Source: Methylobacterium bullatum
GTDB taxonomy: Bacteria; Pseudomonadota; Alphaproteobacteria; Rhizobiales; Beijerinckiaceae
Assembly (NCBI GenBank): GCA_902712845.1
Contig: LR743504.1
Coordinates: forward strand, 1,028,001 to 1,092,000
DNA length: 64,000 bases
Direction: 5' to 3'
In this document: piece after piece, positions 1 to 8,631 of the stretch
How positions within the stretch are numbered: position 1 is the first letter of the stretch
How the letters are laid out: each line of letters starts with the position of its first letter
The notes under the pieces: model-generated
The model's input: the letters and a program-made list of their open reading frames with translations, nothing else
What the model was told of the DNA's origin: nothing
Database searches by the model: none
Position numbers and translations under genes: made by a program

Positions 1-3000
1 ACGGCCCTGCTGCGCGACGCCGCCGGTATCGCCGTGCCGAACCTTCCCCTCACCCTGGTGGTGAAGCGTCCGGACGGGGTCGAGTATCGCCGCGTCCAGG
101 TCGCCGATGCCGGCCTCGGCGGCCGCGCCCTGCCCCTCGCGCTGATGCCGGGCGCGATGCACGGCACCTGGCGGATCGCCGCCTATACCGATGCGAAGGC
201 GCCGCCCGTGGGCGAGGCCACGTTCCTCGTCGAGGATTACGTGCCCGAGCGCCTGGAGGTCACTCTCACCCCGAAGAGCCCGACCCTGACGAAGGGCGAG
301 CCCGCGACCATCGACGTCGCCGCGCGCTATCTCTACGGCGCGCCGGGCTCGGGCCTCGACGTGTCGGGCACGGTCCTGGTCCAGGCCGCCGCGACGAGCG
401 GGATCAAGGGGCTCGACGGGTTCTCCATCGGCCTCGACGACGAGAAGGTGGAGGCGACCTCGGCCGAGATCGAGGCCAAGGCCACCACGGACGCCAAGGG
501 ATCGGCGACCGTGACGGTGCCGGTCCAGGCGCTCAGCGCTCCACGCCCCACCGAGGCGAAGATCACGCTCCAGGTCGGCGAGCCGGGCGGGCGGGCCCTG
601 AGCCGAAGCGTCACCCTGCCGATCCTGCCCTCCGGCCCCGTCCTCGCCATCCGCAAGAATTTTTCGGGCGACCTCACCGAAGGCGGTGTCGCCACGTTCG
701 ACGTGGTCATGGCGAGCTCCGACGGACGGAGGCTCCCGCAGAACGGCGTCGCCTGGACCCTGTCCAAGGTCGACCGGAACTACCAATGGTACCGCGAAGG
801 CGGGCGCTGGTCGTTCGAGCCGGTGACCTCGACGCGGCGCATCGCCGACGGACGGCTCGATCTCGCCGCCGACGCGCCGGGCCGGGTCAGTTCCACAGTC
901 GGCTTCGGCACCTACCGCCTCGAAGCCCTGGTCGCCGGCCGGCCCGAGGCCACCGTCAGCGTCACCTTCACTGTGGGCTGGGGCGGATCCGAGACCGCGG
1001 ACGTGCCCGACCTCCTCGATCTCAAGCTCGACAAGCCGAGCTATGCCGCCGGTGAGACCCTGCGGGCGCGCCTCCAGCCGCGCTTCAAGGGCACGGCCAC
1101 CCTCGCGGTGGTGAGCGACAAGGTCCACGACATCCTCGACGTCACGGTGTCGGAGGCCGGCACCAACGTGGACATTCCCGTGAAGGCGGAATGGGGGTCG
1201 GGCGCCTATCTCGTGGCCACCGCCTACCGGCCCCTCGACCAGGCGGCCAAGCGCCTGCCGGGCCGAGCGCTCGGCCTTGCCTGGTTCTCGGTGGATACCG
1301 ACAGGCGCAGCCTCGCCGTGACCGTGGGGGCGCCTGCGACCACGCGGCCCCGCGAGACCCTGACCCTGCCGATCCAGCTCGCCGGCCTCTCCTCCGGCGA
1401 GGAGGCGCGGGTGAGCGTGGCCCTGGTCGATGTCGGCATCCTCAACCTCACCCGCTACGAATCGCCCAATCCCTTCGGCTACTTCTTCGGCCAGAAGGCC
1501 CTGGGACCGGAGATCCGCGACCTCTACGGATACCTGATCGACGGCATGCAGGGCACGCTCGGCGCGATCCGCTCGGGCGGTGACGGCGGCGCGGCCGAAC
1601 TCTCCGATTCGCCCCCGACCCAGGCGCCGCTGGCGCTCTATTCCGGCGTGATCCGCGTCGGCCCCGATGGCCGCGCCAGTGTCGATTTCCCCCTGCCCGC
1701 CTTCAACGGCACCGGCCGGGTGATGGTGACCGCCTGGAGCAGGACCAGGGTCGGCTCGGCCCAGGCCGACGTGATCATCCGCGATCCCGTCGTGCTCACC
1801 GGCACGCTGCCGCGCTTCCTCAATGTCGGCGACCGCTCGCGCTTCTTCATCGCCATCGACAATGTCGAGGGCCAAGCCGGCGACTACACCGTGGATCTCG
1901 ACCTCACCGGCCCGGTCCTGGTCTCGGCCGGCGCGGTTCACAGCACCATGAAGCTGGAGGTCGGCGCCAAGGGCTCCCTGGTGATTCCGATCACCGCCGC
2001 CGGCCCCGGCCTGTCGCGGCTCGACCTGAACCTCTCCGGTCCCGGCATTACCGGCACCGTCGGCCAGAGCTTCTCGCTGAACATCGGCCCCGGCACCGGC
2101 GCCCTGGTCCGCCGCTCGGTCAGTTCCCTCGAACCCGGCGCCAGCATGCAGGTGACGGGCGACCTCCTCGCCGACATCCTCCCCGGCACCGGCTCGGTCT
2201 CGGTGACGGCCTCTTCGCTGGCCGCCCTCGACGTCCCCGCTTTGCTCCAGGCGCTGGACCGCTACCCCTATGGCTGCTCGGAACAGACCGTGAGCCGGGC
2301 GATGCCGCTCCTCTACGTCAACAAGCTCGCCTCCCTCGACAGGCTCGGCATCGACGACAAAGTGGACGAGCGGGTGCGGGAGGCCATCGACCGCGTGCTC
2401 GCGCGCCAGGACGCGTCGGGCGATTTCGGCCTGTGGAGCGTCGGCGGGTCGAGCGACGTCTGGCTCAACGCATACGTCACCGACTTCCTGACCCGCGCCC
2501 GCGAACGCGGATTCGCCGTGCCGCAGACCGCCTTCGCCAACGCCCTCGACCGCCTGCGCAACACGGTGGCCAACACCACGGAGGTGCGCGACGGGGGCAT
2601 GGACATCGCCTACGCGGCCTATGTGCTGGCCCGGAACGGGCGGCCGGTGATGGGCGACCTGCGCTACCTCGCCGATACCAAGCTCGGTGAGTTCGCAACT
2701 CCCCTCGGACGCGGCCAGATCGCGGCGGCCCTCGCCCTCCTCGGCGACCGGGGCCGCGCGGCCAAGGCGTTCGAATCGGCGGTGACCGCGCTCGGATCCG
2801 CGCGTGACACCTCGACCTATCGCGCCGATTACGGCTCGCGCCTGCGCGACGGTGCCGGCCTTCTCGCCCTCGCCGCCGAGACGGGTCTCGCCCGCGATAC
2901 GATCCGGCCATTGGGTCAGGTCATCACCCAGGAGCGGGCCAGCGGACGCCTCACCAGCACCCAGGAGAATGCCTGGATGGTGCTCGCCGCCGAGGGCCTC

Positions 3001-3630
3001 GCCAAGGACGCGGAAGCATTGAGCTTCAGTGTCGACGGCGAGCGGCAATCCGGCCCGGTCTCGCAGCTTTACCGCGCCCCCGCCCTCGACGGGAAGCCCG
3101 TCACCATTACCAATGACGGGACGGGCACCGCCCAGACCGTGGTGAGCGTGTCGGGCAATCCCATCGCCCCGGAGCCGGCGGAATCGCGCGGCTATGCCAT
3201 CGAGCGGACCTATCACCGCCTCGACGGCACGGTGGTGGATCTCGCTCAGGGGGTTCGCCAGAACGACCGCCTCGTGGTGGTGCTCAAGGTGACCGAGGCC
3301 AAGGCCAGCGCCGGGCGCCTCCTGCTGGTGGACCGCCTGCCCGCCGGCCTCGAGATCGACAATCCGAAGCTACTCGATTCCGATGCCCTGGCGGGGCTCG
3401 CCTTCGCCAAGTCGGACGTGCAGCCGGTGAGCACCGAGTTCCGCGACGACCGTTTCGTGGCGGCCTACGAGCGCAACCCCGAGCAATCCGCCTTCTTCAC
3501 CGCGGCCTACACCGTGCGGGCGGTCTCGCCCGGCACTTACGTCCATCCCGGCGCCACCATCGAGGACATGTACCGCCCCGAACGCTTCGGCCGCACCGCC
3601 TTCGGCTCGGTCGAGGTGAGCGCGAAGTAG
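1..3630 (+). CDS. Alpha-2-macroglobulin family protein, C-terminal part (5'-truncated by window)
   Basis: The frame is open from base 1, so the true start lies upstream; about 1,210 residues are visible of a family usually 1,600-1,900 residues long. The protein is thought to sit in the periplasm, trap attacking proteases and link to them through a reactive thioester. The thioester motif C-S-E-Q is at 2275-2286, inside YPYGCSEQTVSRAMPLLY. Before it are beta-rich macroglobulin repeats and a stretch (VSVALVDVGILNLTRYE) typical of the YfhM type. After it come the alpha-helical thioester domain and a C-terminal beta domain. pbpC follows directly, the classical pairing in bacteria; together they are proposed to act in envelope defence and repair. 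Family assignment is firm; the protease target is unknown. Confidence 0.93.
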   Translation, partial: TALLRDAAGIAVPNLPLTLVVKRPDGVEYRRVQVADAGLGGRALPLALMPGAMHGTWRIAAYTDAKAPPVGEATFLVEDYVPERLEVTLTPKSPTLTKGEPATIDVAARYLYGAPGSGLDVSGTVLVQAAATSGIKGLDGFSIGLDDEKVEATSAEIEAKATTDAKGSATVTVPVQALSAPRPTEAKITLQVGEPGGRALSRSVTLPILPSGPVLAIRKNFSGDLTEGGVATFDVVMASSDGRRLPQNGVAWTLSKVDRNYQWYREGGRWSFEPVTSTRRIADGRLDLAADAPGRVSSTVGFGTYRLEALVAGRPEATVSVTFTVGWGGSETADVPDLLDLKLDKPSYAAGETLRARLQPRFKGTATLAVVSDKVHDILDVTVSEAGTNVDIPVKAEWGSGAYLVATAYRPLDQAAKRLPGRALGLAWFSVDTDRRSLAVTVGAPATTRPRETLTLPIQLAGLSSGEEARVSVALVDVGILNLTRYESPNPFGYFFGQKALGPEIRDLYGYLIDGMQGTLGAIRSGGDGGAAELSDSPPTQAPLALYSGVIRVGPDGRASVDFPLPAFNGTGRVMVTAWSRTRVGSAQADVIIRDPVVLTGTLPRFLNVGDRSRFFIAIDNVEGQAGDYTVDLDLTGPVLVSAGAVHSTMKLEVGAKGSLVIPITAAGPGLSRLDLNLSGPGITGTVGQSFSLNIGPGTGALVRRSVSSLEPGASMQVTGDLLADILPGTGSVSVTASSLAALDVPALLQALDRYPYGCSEQTVSRAMPLLYVNKLASLDRLGIDDKVDERVREAIDRVLARQDASGDFGLWSVGGSSDVWLNAYVTDFLTRARERGFAVPQTAFANALDRLRNTVANTTEVRDGGMDIAYAAYVLARNGRPVMGDLRYLADTKLGEFATPLGRGQIAAALALLGDRGRAAKAFESAVTALGSARDTSTYRADYGSRLRDGAGLLALAAETGLARDTIRPLGQVITQERASGRLTSTQENAWMVLAAEGLAKDAEALSFSVDGERQSGPVSQLYRAPALDGKPVTITNDGTGTAQTVVSVSGNPIAPEPAESRGYAIERTYHRLDGTVVDLAQGVRQNDRLVVVLKVTEAKASAGRLLLVDRLPAGLEIDNPKLLDSDALAGLAFAKSDVQPVSTEFRDDRFVAAYERNPEQSAFFTAAYTVRAVSPGTYVHPGATIEDMYRPERFGRTAFGSVEVSAK

Positions 3631-3654
3631 GGTCATGGGTCGCGCGCTGACGCG

Positions 3655-3760
3655 CTCTCCCTCCCCCTTGTGGGGAGGGGTCAGGGGTGGGGGTGGTGCC
3701 GGATGTGGCGCGGCCTCTACGCAACCACCCCCACCTCCAACTCCTCCCCACAAGGGAGAG
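3655..3760. repeat. Imperfect inverted repeat (REP-like) between A2M gene and pbpC
   Basis: The left arm (3655-3697) contains CCCCCTTGTGGGGAGGGG followed by a G/T run. The right arm (3724-3760) contains ACCACCCCCACCTCC and CTCCCCACAAGGGAG, nearly its reverse complement. The arms would form a stem of roughly 40 bp around a 26 nt loop. Its C/G-rich core resembles the small hairpins at 8597-8617 and 59810-59834, so it may belong to a dispersed intergenic repeat family. It overlaps the 5' end of the longest possible pbpC frame. Confidence 0.75.
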
Positions 3761-3787
3761 AAGAGCCTCGCGCTTCGTCCGATCTAC

Positions 3788-5839
3788 GTGGTCATCGCCC
3801 TCCTCATCCTCCTCCCCGCCCTCGCACTCTGGCGCTTTGTCGCGACCCTCCCGCCCCTCGACCTGACCCAGGCGAACCTCCGCTCCACCGTCATCCTCGA
3901 CCGGGACCGCCATCTCCTGCGCCCCTTCGCCACCGCCGACGGGCGCTGGCGGTTGCCGGTGACGGGGGCGGAGGTCGATCCGCGCATGCTCGCCATGCTG
4001 AAAGCCTACGAGGACCGGCGTTTTGCCGACCATCCCGGCATCGACCCCGCCGCGACCCTGCGCGCCGCCTGGCAATGGCTCCGGCACGGCAAAATCGTCT
4101 CGGGCGGCTCCACCCTGTCGATGCAGGTGGCTCGCCTCGTGGAGCCGCGCCCCGAGCGCTCGCTCAGCGCCAAGCTCCGGCAGATGATGCGGGCGGTCCA
4201 GCTGGAACGCCGGTTGGGGAAGGACGGCGTGCTCGACCTCTACCTCGCGCTCGCCCCCTATGGCGGCCCGGTGGAGGGGTTGCGGGCGGCGAGCTTCGCC
4301 TATTTCGGGCGGGAGCCGGCCCGGCTCTCCTTCGCGGAATCCGCCCTCCTCGTCGGCCTGCCCCAGGCGCCGGAAGTGCGCCGGCCGGACCGGTTCCCCG
4401 TTCGTGCCCGGCAGGCGCGCGACAGGGTCCTCGACATCGCCGCCGCGCGCAGAATCATCACGCCCGCAGAGGCGAAGGCCGCCAAGGCCGAACCGGTGCC
4501 GGACCAGCGAAAGCCCTTCCCGATGCTGGCGGCCCATGCGGCGGAGGCGGCCGTGGCCGCCGATCCCGCCGCGCGGGTCCAGCGCCTCTCTCTCGACGGG
4601 CGATTGCAGGCGAGCCTCGAACGGCTGGCCGCCGAGCGCGCCGCCGCCATGGGGCCGGGCATCTCGGCGGCGATCCTCGCCATCGACAACCGCACCGGCG
4701 CGGTGATCGCGCAGGTGGGGAGCGCCGGCTATCTCGATGCCAGCCGCTCCGGCGCCATCGACATGACGGGGGCGATCCGCTCGCCGGGCTCCGCCCTGAA
4801 GCCGTTCATCTACGCGCTGGCCTTCGAGAACGGCATCGCCCATCCCGAGACCCTCCTCGACGACCGGCCGGTGCGCTTCGCCGGCTCCTACGCGCCGGAG
4901 AATTTCGATCTCAGCTACCAGGGCACCGTCACGGCGCGGCGCGCGCTCCAGCTTTCCCTGAACGTGCCGGCGGTGGACCTGCTGGAGGCGGTGGGCGCCG
5001 CCCGCTTCATCGCCCGCCTGCGCGGCGCGGGAGCGCGGATCGACCTGCCGCGCGACACCGCGCCCGGCCTGCCGGTGGCGCTCGGCGGCCTCGGCATCAC
5101 CCTCACCGACCTCGCGCGGCTGTTCTCCGGCCTCGCCCGGGGAGGTTCGGCGCCGGACCTGATCCGCCGCCTCGACGGGCCGGCCGCTCCGCCCCCGCCG
5201 GATGCGCGCGTCACCGAGCCGGTGGCGGCCTGGTACGTCGCCGATGCCCTGCGCGGGGCACCGCCCCCCGAGAACGCGCTGCCGAACCGGATCGCCTTCA
5301 AGACCGGCACGTCCTACGGCTATCGCGACGCTCTGGCGGTGGGGTTCGACCGGCGGGTGACCATCGCCGTCTGGGTCGGGCGGCCGGACGGCAACGCCGT
5401 GCCGGGTCTCGTCGGGCGGGCGGTGGCCGCGCCGATCCTGTTCGACGCGTTCTCGCGCTTCGGCGGCGAGCCCGATTCCGTGCCGATGCCCCGCGACGCG
5501 CTGGTGACCACCACCGCCGGCCTGCCGCCGCCGCTGCGCCACATCCGCAAGGATGTGCCCAAGACCCTGTCGGCGGCTCTGGGCTCCGCCCTCAAGATCG
5601 CCTACCCGCCGGACGGGGCCCGGATCGATCTCGGCCTCGCCGAGCCCGGCCCCGCGCCGAGCCTCGCCCTCAAGGCGCTCGGCGGGGTGCCGCCCCTCAC
5701 CTGGATGGTCAATAGCCTGCCGGTGGCCGAAAGCGCGCGGCGCCAGTCGGAATGGTCACCGGACGGCGCGGGCTTCGCCAGGATCTCGGTGATGGACGCG
5801 TCGGGGGCCAGCGACAGCGTGGTGGTCAGGCTGGAGTGA
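3788..5839 (+). CDS. pbpC: Penicillin-binding protein 1C (bifunctional transglycosylase/transpeptidase)
   Basis: A class A PBP that polymerises and cross-links peptidoglycan at the outer face of the inner membrane. A signal-anchor helix (VVIALLILLPALALWRF) is followed by a GT51 domain with EDRRFADHPGID (catalytic Glu at 4010-4012) and GGSTLSMQ. The transpeptidase domain has S-A-L-K (4790-4801), an SLN motif and KTGTS (5300-5314). The last ~90 residues match the PBP1C C-terminal domain. The frame is open back to an ATG at 3635, but those first ~50 residues are translated from an inverted repeat and are low complexity, so I chose the GTG at 3788 just before the membrane helix; this start is uncertain. 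It follows the alpha-2-macroglobulin gene, its usual partner. Confidence 0.9.
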   Translation: MVIALLILLPALALWRFVATLPPLDLTQANLRSTVILDRDRHLLRPFATADGRWRLPVTGAEVDPRMLAMLKAYEDRRFADHPGIDPAATLRAAWQWLRHGKIVSGGSTLSMQVARLVEPRPERSLSAKLRQMMRAVQLERRLGKDGVLDLYLALAPYGGPVEGLRAASFAYFGREPARLSFAESALLVGLPQAPEVRRPDRFPVRARQARDRVLDIAAARRIITPAEAKAAKAEPVPDQRKPFPMLAAHAAEAAVAADPAARVQRLSLDGRLQASLERLAAERAAAMGPGISAAILAIDNRTGAVIAQVGSAGYLDASRSGAIDMTGAIRSPGSALKPFIYALAFENGIAHPETLLDDRPVRFAGSYAPENFDLSYQGTVTARRALQLSLNVPAVDLLEAVGAARFIARLRGAGARIDLPRDTAPGLPVALGGLGITLTDLARLFSGLARGGSAPDLIRRLDGPAAPPPPDARVTEPVAAWYVADALRGAPPPENALPNRIAFKTGTSYGYRDALAVGFDRRVTIAVWVGRPDGNAVPGLVGRAVAAPILFDAFSRFGGEPDSVPMPRDALVTTTAGLPPPLRHIRKDVPKTLSAALGSALKIAYPPDGARIDLGLAEPGPAPSLALKALGGVPPLTWMVNSLPVAESARRQSEWSPDGAGFARISVMDASGASDSVVVRLE

Positions 5840-5857
5840 GGGGCCGGCCCCTTTTCC

Positions 5858-6568
5858 CTAAGCGGGCAGGACGACCACCTTCGTCTTCACCGGCGTCCGC
5901 GAATACAGGTGGATCATGTCCTGGCTGAGCAGGCCGACACAGCCGCTCGTGATGCCCGAGCCGATCGAGTCGGGCTCGCTCGAGGCGTAGATCGTGTAGA
6001 GCGTATAGGCGCCGTTCTGGTAGAGATGGAGGGTGCGGGCGCCGAGAGGGTTGTCGAGGCCGCCCGGCATGCCGCGGGCGTATTTGGCCACCTCGGGCTG
6101 GCGCCGGATCATCTCCTTGGGTGGTGTCCAGGTCGCCCATTCGGACTTGCGGCCGACATAGGCGTCACCGCTCCACAGGAACCCGGCACGGCCGACATTG
6201 GCGCCGTAGCGGGTGGCGGCCCCATCCTCCTCGATGCGGTAGACATAGAAGTTGCCGGGATCGACGATGATCGTGCCGGGGGCTTCCTTGGTTTCGTAGC
6301 GCACCGCGCGGCGATAGTATTTCGGGTCGACCTTCCTGATATCGGTGGCCGGGATCGGGAATTTCTCGTCCGGCATCGGACCGTAGATCTTCGCCGCCTC
6401 GGCGAGGATCAGGCCGTCGGTCGTCGCGCAACCGGCGAGCCCCAGCGCGCCGAACCCGGCGGCCGAGCCGGCCAGGAACGACCGGCGGCTGAGACGCCCC
6501 GCCCGCCACCCGAGCCGGGCACTCTCGTCCATCCCGCCGGCAGCGGCCTTCCCAGCATCCATCGTCAT
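5858..6568 (-). CDS. Divergent L,D-transpeptidase (YkuD) family protein with Tat-type lipoprotein signal
   Basis: 236 residues. The N-terminus has a twin-arginine signal (RLSRRSFLAGSAAGFGALGLAGC) ending in a lipobox-like LAGC. The remainder aligns with ErfK/YbiS/YkuD L,D-transpeptidases, which make 3-3 peptidoglycan cross-links or attach proteins. The family core, usually HGT...SxGC.R, here reads IYASSEPDSIGSGITSGCVG: the Cys (5939-5941) is kept, but the His of HGT is Tyr, SHGC is TSGC, and the Arg after Cys-Val is Gly. Activity is therefore doubtful, or it belongs to a variant clade. The start at 6568 was chosen for the AGGAAAG about 9 nt upstream and the intact signal peptide; a longer open frame exists but runs toward the next gene. 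Confidence 0.82.
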   Translation of the reverse strand: MTMDAGKAAAGGMDESARLGWRAGRLSRRSFLAGSAAGFGALGLAGCATTDGLILAEAAKIYGPMPDEKFPIPATDIRKVDPKYYRRAVRYETKEAPGTIIVDPGNFYVYRIEEDGAATRYGANVGRAGFLWSGDAYVGRKSEWATWTPPKEMIRRQPEVAKYARGMPGGLDNPLGARTLHLYQNGAYTLYTIYASSEPDSIGSGITSGCVGLLSQDMIHLYSRTPVKTKVVVLPA

Positions 6569-6592
6569 GATTCCGGACTTTCCTGTCCTGTT

Positions 6593-6629
6593 GCCCGACG
6601 GCACGACACCCCGGCAAACCCCGTCGGGC
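6593..6629. repeat. 9-bp inverted repeat upstream of the YkuD-family gene
   Basis: GCCCGACGG (6593-6601) is matched by CCGTCGGGC (6621-6629) across a 19 nt spacer. It lies 25-61 bp upstream of the 6568 start, in what would be the promoter or 5' leader of the minus-strand gene. It could be an operator with half-sites about three helical turns apart, or an RNA stem. No T-run follows, so a terminator is less likely. Confidence 0.5.
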
Positions 6630-6848
6630 CGACTGCCAAGCTGAGTTAACCGACCCCCCACTTGACTGGCAAGCTCGGCAATCCCTCCTCTTGGAGCAAG
6701 GAGCGACTCCTGCAACGATGTCGATCCGCGCGTGCGGCGCGTCACGCCGAAGGCGCGCGAATTCATATGTCCTCCGGTTCGGCCGAGCTTCCAAGCGGCC
6801 GAGTGATTCGACGGACGATGGGGCGGCGGACATGAATGAGGAGCGGAC

Positions 6849-7565
6849 ATGAGCGGCAGCGTGGTCCCGGCGACCGATCCCCTCGCCGTCGCGGAAGCGG
6901 CCCTGGCCGACGTCGCTTCATCCCTCGAGCCGGCGACCGCGCACCGCCTGCCGCTGGCCCTCAAGCTCGCCTATACGGCCTTCATGGCGGTGCTCGTGCC
7001 CGTCTACTGGAGTTGGTACGGGCCGACCAACTTCCTCTATTTCTGCGACGTCGCCCTGTTGCTGACCCTGGTCGGGGTCTGGCGGGAGAGCCCGCTCCTC
7101 GTCTCCATGCCGACGGTGGGCATCCTGGCGCCGCAGGTGCTGTGGGTGGCGGATTTCGTCGCCGAACTCGGCGGCGTGACGCTCACCGGCATGACCGCCT
7201 ACATGTTCAAGGCCGAGAATCCGCTGTTCCTGCGCGGGCTCTCGCTGTTCCACGGCTGGCTGCCGTTCCTGCTCGTCTACCTGGTCTGGCGCCTCGGCTA
7301 CGACCGGCGCGCCTGGGCGGCATGGTCCGGCCTCGCCGTCGCCGTGTTGCTGGTGTGCTTCTTCCTGATGCCCGAGCCACGTCCCGATGCCGGGCTCACG
7401 CCCGTGAACATCAACTACGTCTGGGGCATGAGCGACGCCGTCGCCCAGACGATGATGCCGGCCTGGGCCTGGTTCGCGAGCCTTCTCGTCGTCATCCCCC
7501 TCGTCCTGTGCGGGACGACCCATCTCGTCCTGCGCCGGCTCATGCCGGCGCCGGCCGGGCGGTAG
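6849..7565 (+). CDS. Multi-pass membrane protein of unknown function
   Basis: 238 residues with about six hydrophobic segments: around residues 40-60 (LKLAYTAFMAVLVPVYW), 65-80, 88-108, 130-150, 158-175 and 205-230. The cytosolic N-terminus (~38 residues) is Ala-rich. Conserved-looking features are the aromatic loop YWSWYGPTNFLYFCD and NINYVWGMSD. I do not recognise a named family; similar integral membrane proteins annotated as hypothetical occur in many bacteria. It stands alone on the plus strand between two minus-strand units, and its stop is 7 bp from the end of ssuA, so the two genes converge. No transporter or enzyme motif is visible. Confidence 0.78.
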   Translation: MSGSVVPATDPLAVAEAALADVASSLEPATAHRLPLALKLAYTAFMAVLVPVYWSWYGPTNFLYFCDVALLLTLVGVWRESPLLVSMPTVGILAPQVLWVADFVAELGGVTLTGMTAYMFKAENPLFLRGLSLFHGWLPFLLVYLVWRLGYDRRAWAAWSGLAVAVLLVCFFLMPEPRPDAGLTPVNINYVWGMSDAVAQTMMPAWAWFASLLVVIPLVLCGTTHLVLRRLMPAPAGR

Positions 7566-7572
7566 ACTCCCA

Positions 7573-8547
7573 TCAGCTCCCGGATTTCCGCACGGCGTCG
7601 GAGACGGCGATGGGCTTGGGCAGCAGACCGAGGCGGTGGAACGTATCGGCCACTTTCTGCTGATCGGCGATCACGGCCGTGTCCAACGGGGTCACGCCGT
7701 AGGTCAGGCGCTTGAGGGCGACGGTGAGGATCGGCGCCGGGATGCCGATGGCGGGGGCCAGTTCGGCCGCCACCGCGTCGGTATTGTCCTTGGCCCAGGC
7801 GTCGATCTCGCCGATCGCCGCGAGGGTCGTATCGAGCGCCTCCTTGTTGGCATCGGAGAACCGGCGGGTCGACAGGTAGAACTGGCGGTTCGGCACGATG
7901 TCGGTCCCGTTGACGAGGGTCCGCGCGCCGGTGGCCCGCTCGCCCGAGGCGAGGAAGGGGTCCCAGATCACCCAGGCATCGACGGCACCGCGCGAGAAGG
8001 CCGCGACGGCGTCGCCGGGAGCAAGGAAGACCGGCGTCACCGCTTCGTAGGGCACGCCGGCCTTCGCCAGGGCCTCGACCAGGAAGTAATGGACGTTCGA
8101 GCCCTTGTTCAGGGCGATCTTCTTGCCGCGCAGATCGGCGACGGTCTTGATCGGGCTGTCCTTGGCGACGAGGATCGCCTCGCCGAGCGGTGCCGCCGGC
8201 TCATGGGCGACGTAGAGGAAATCCGGGTTGTTGGCCTGCCCGAAGATCGGCGGCGCCTCGCCGGCCGACCCGAGATCGATCGCCCCGGCATTCAATGCCT
8301 CCAGCAGAGGCGGTCCCGAGGGGAACTCGGCCCAGGTCACCCGGTAGCCGAGCGGCGCTAGCTTCTTCTCCAGCAGGCCCTTGCCCTTCAGCAGGACCAG
8401 AGTGCCGTATTTCTGGTAGCCGACCCGGATCACCTTGTCGTCGGCGCGGGCGAGAAGCGTGCCGAGGATCAGGAACGCCAGGGCGGTGAGGAAGGCGAGG
8501 GTCGTCTGCCCGGGCGGGGAGAGGGTGCGCGCGGTGGAACGGGGCAT
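7573..8547 (-). CDS. ssuA: Aliphatic sulfonate ABC transporter substrate-binding protein
   Basis: 324 residues. A signal peptide (TLAFLTALAFLILGTLLARA) is followed by a type II periplasmic binding fold of the NMT1/SsuA class: VIRVGYQKYGTLVLLKGKGL near the mature N-terminus and DLGSAGEAPPIFGQA in the ligand cleft. It would capture alkanesulfonates or taurine-like compounds in the periplasm and deliver them to SsuC/SsuB. It is the last gene of the minus-strand ssuE-C-B-D-A unit, 84 bp after ssuD, and a small GC hairpin sits in that gap. In E. coli the ssuA gene lies near the start of the operon, so the order here is different. Confidence 0.93.
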   Translation of the reverse strand: MPRSTARTLSPPGQTTLAFLTALAFLILGTLLARADDKVIRVGYQKYGTLVLLKGKGLLEKKLAPLGYRVTWAEFPSGPPLLEALNAGAIDLGSAGEAPPIFGQANNPDFLYVAHEPAAPLGEAILVAKDSPIKTVADLRGKKIALNKGSNVHYFLVEALAKAGVPYEAVTPVFLAPGDAVAAFSRGAVDAWVIWDPFLASGERATGARTLVNGTDIVPNRQFYLSTRRFSDANKEALDTTLAAIGEIDAWAKDNTDAVAAELAPAIGIPAPILTVALKRLTYGVTPLDTAVIADQQKVADTFHRLGLLPKPIAVSDAVRKSGS

Positions 8548-8596
8548 GGCATGTCCTCGTGCAGCGTTTGGAACGGATGTCCGGCGAGAGCCCCCC

Positions 8597-8617
8597 TCTC
8601 CCCGCGGGCCGGGGAGA
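8597..8617. repeat. GC-rich hairpin between ssuD and ssuA
   Basis: TCTCCCC (8597-8603) pairs with GGGGAGA (8611-8617) over a 7 nt loop. It lies in the 84 bp between ssuD and ssuA and could stabilise or attenuate the mRNA so that ssuA is expressed at a different level. The C/G core resembles the repeats at 3655-3760 and 59810-59834. Confidence 0.5.
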
Positions 8618-8631
8618 AGCGATGCGTCCCC

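Noticed and set aside
3497..5542. 681-codon minus-strand frame opposite pbpC
   Set aside because: Arg/Gly/Glu-rich composition and no domain; it is the mirror of a clear pbpC gene in GC-rich DNA.
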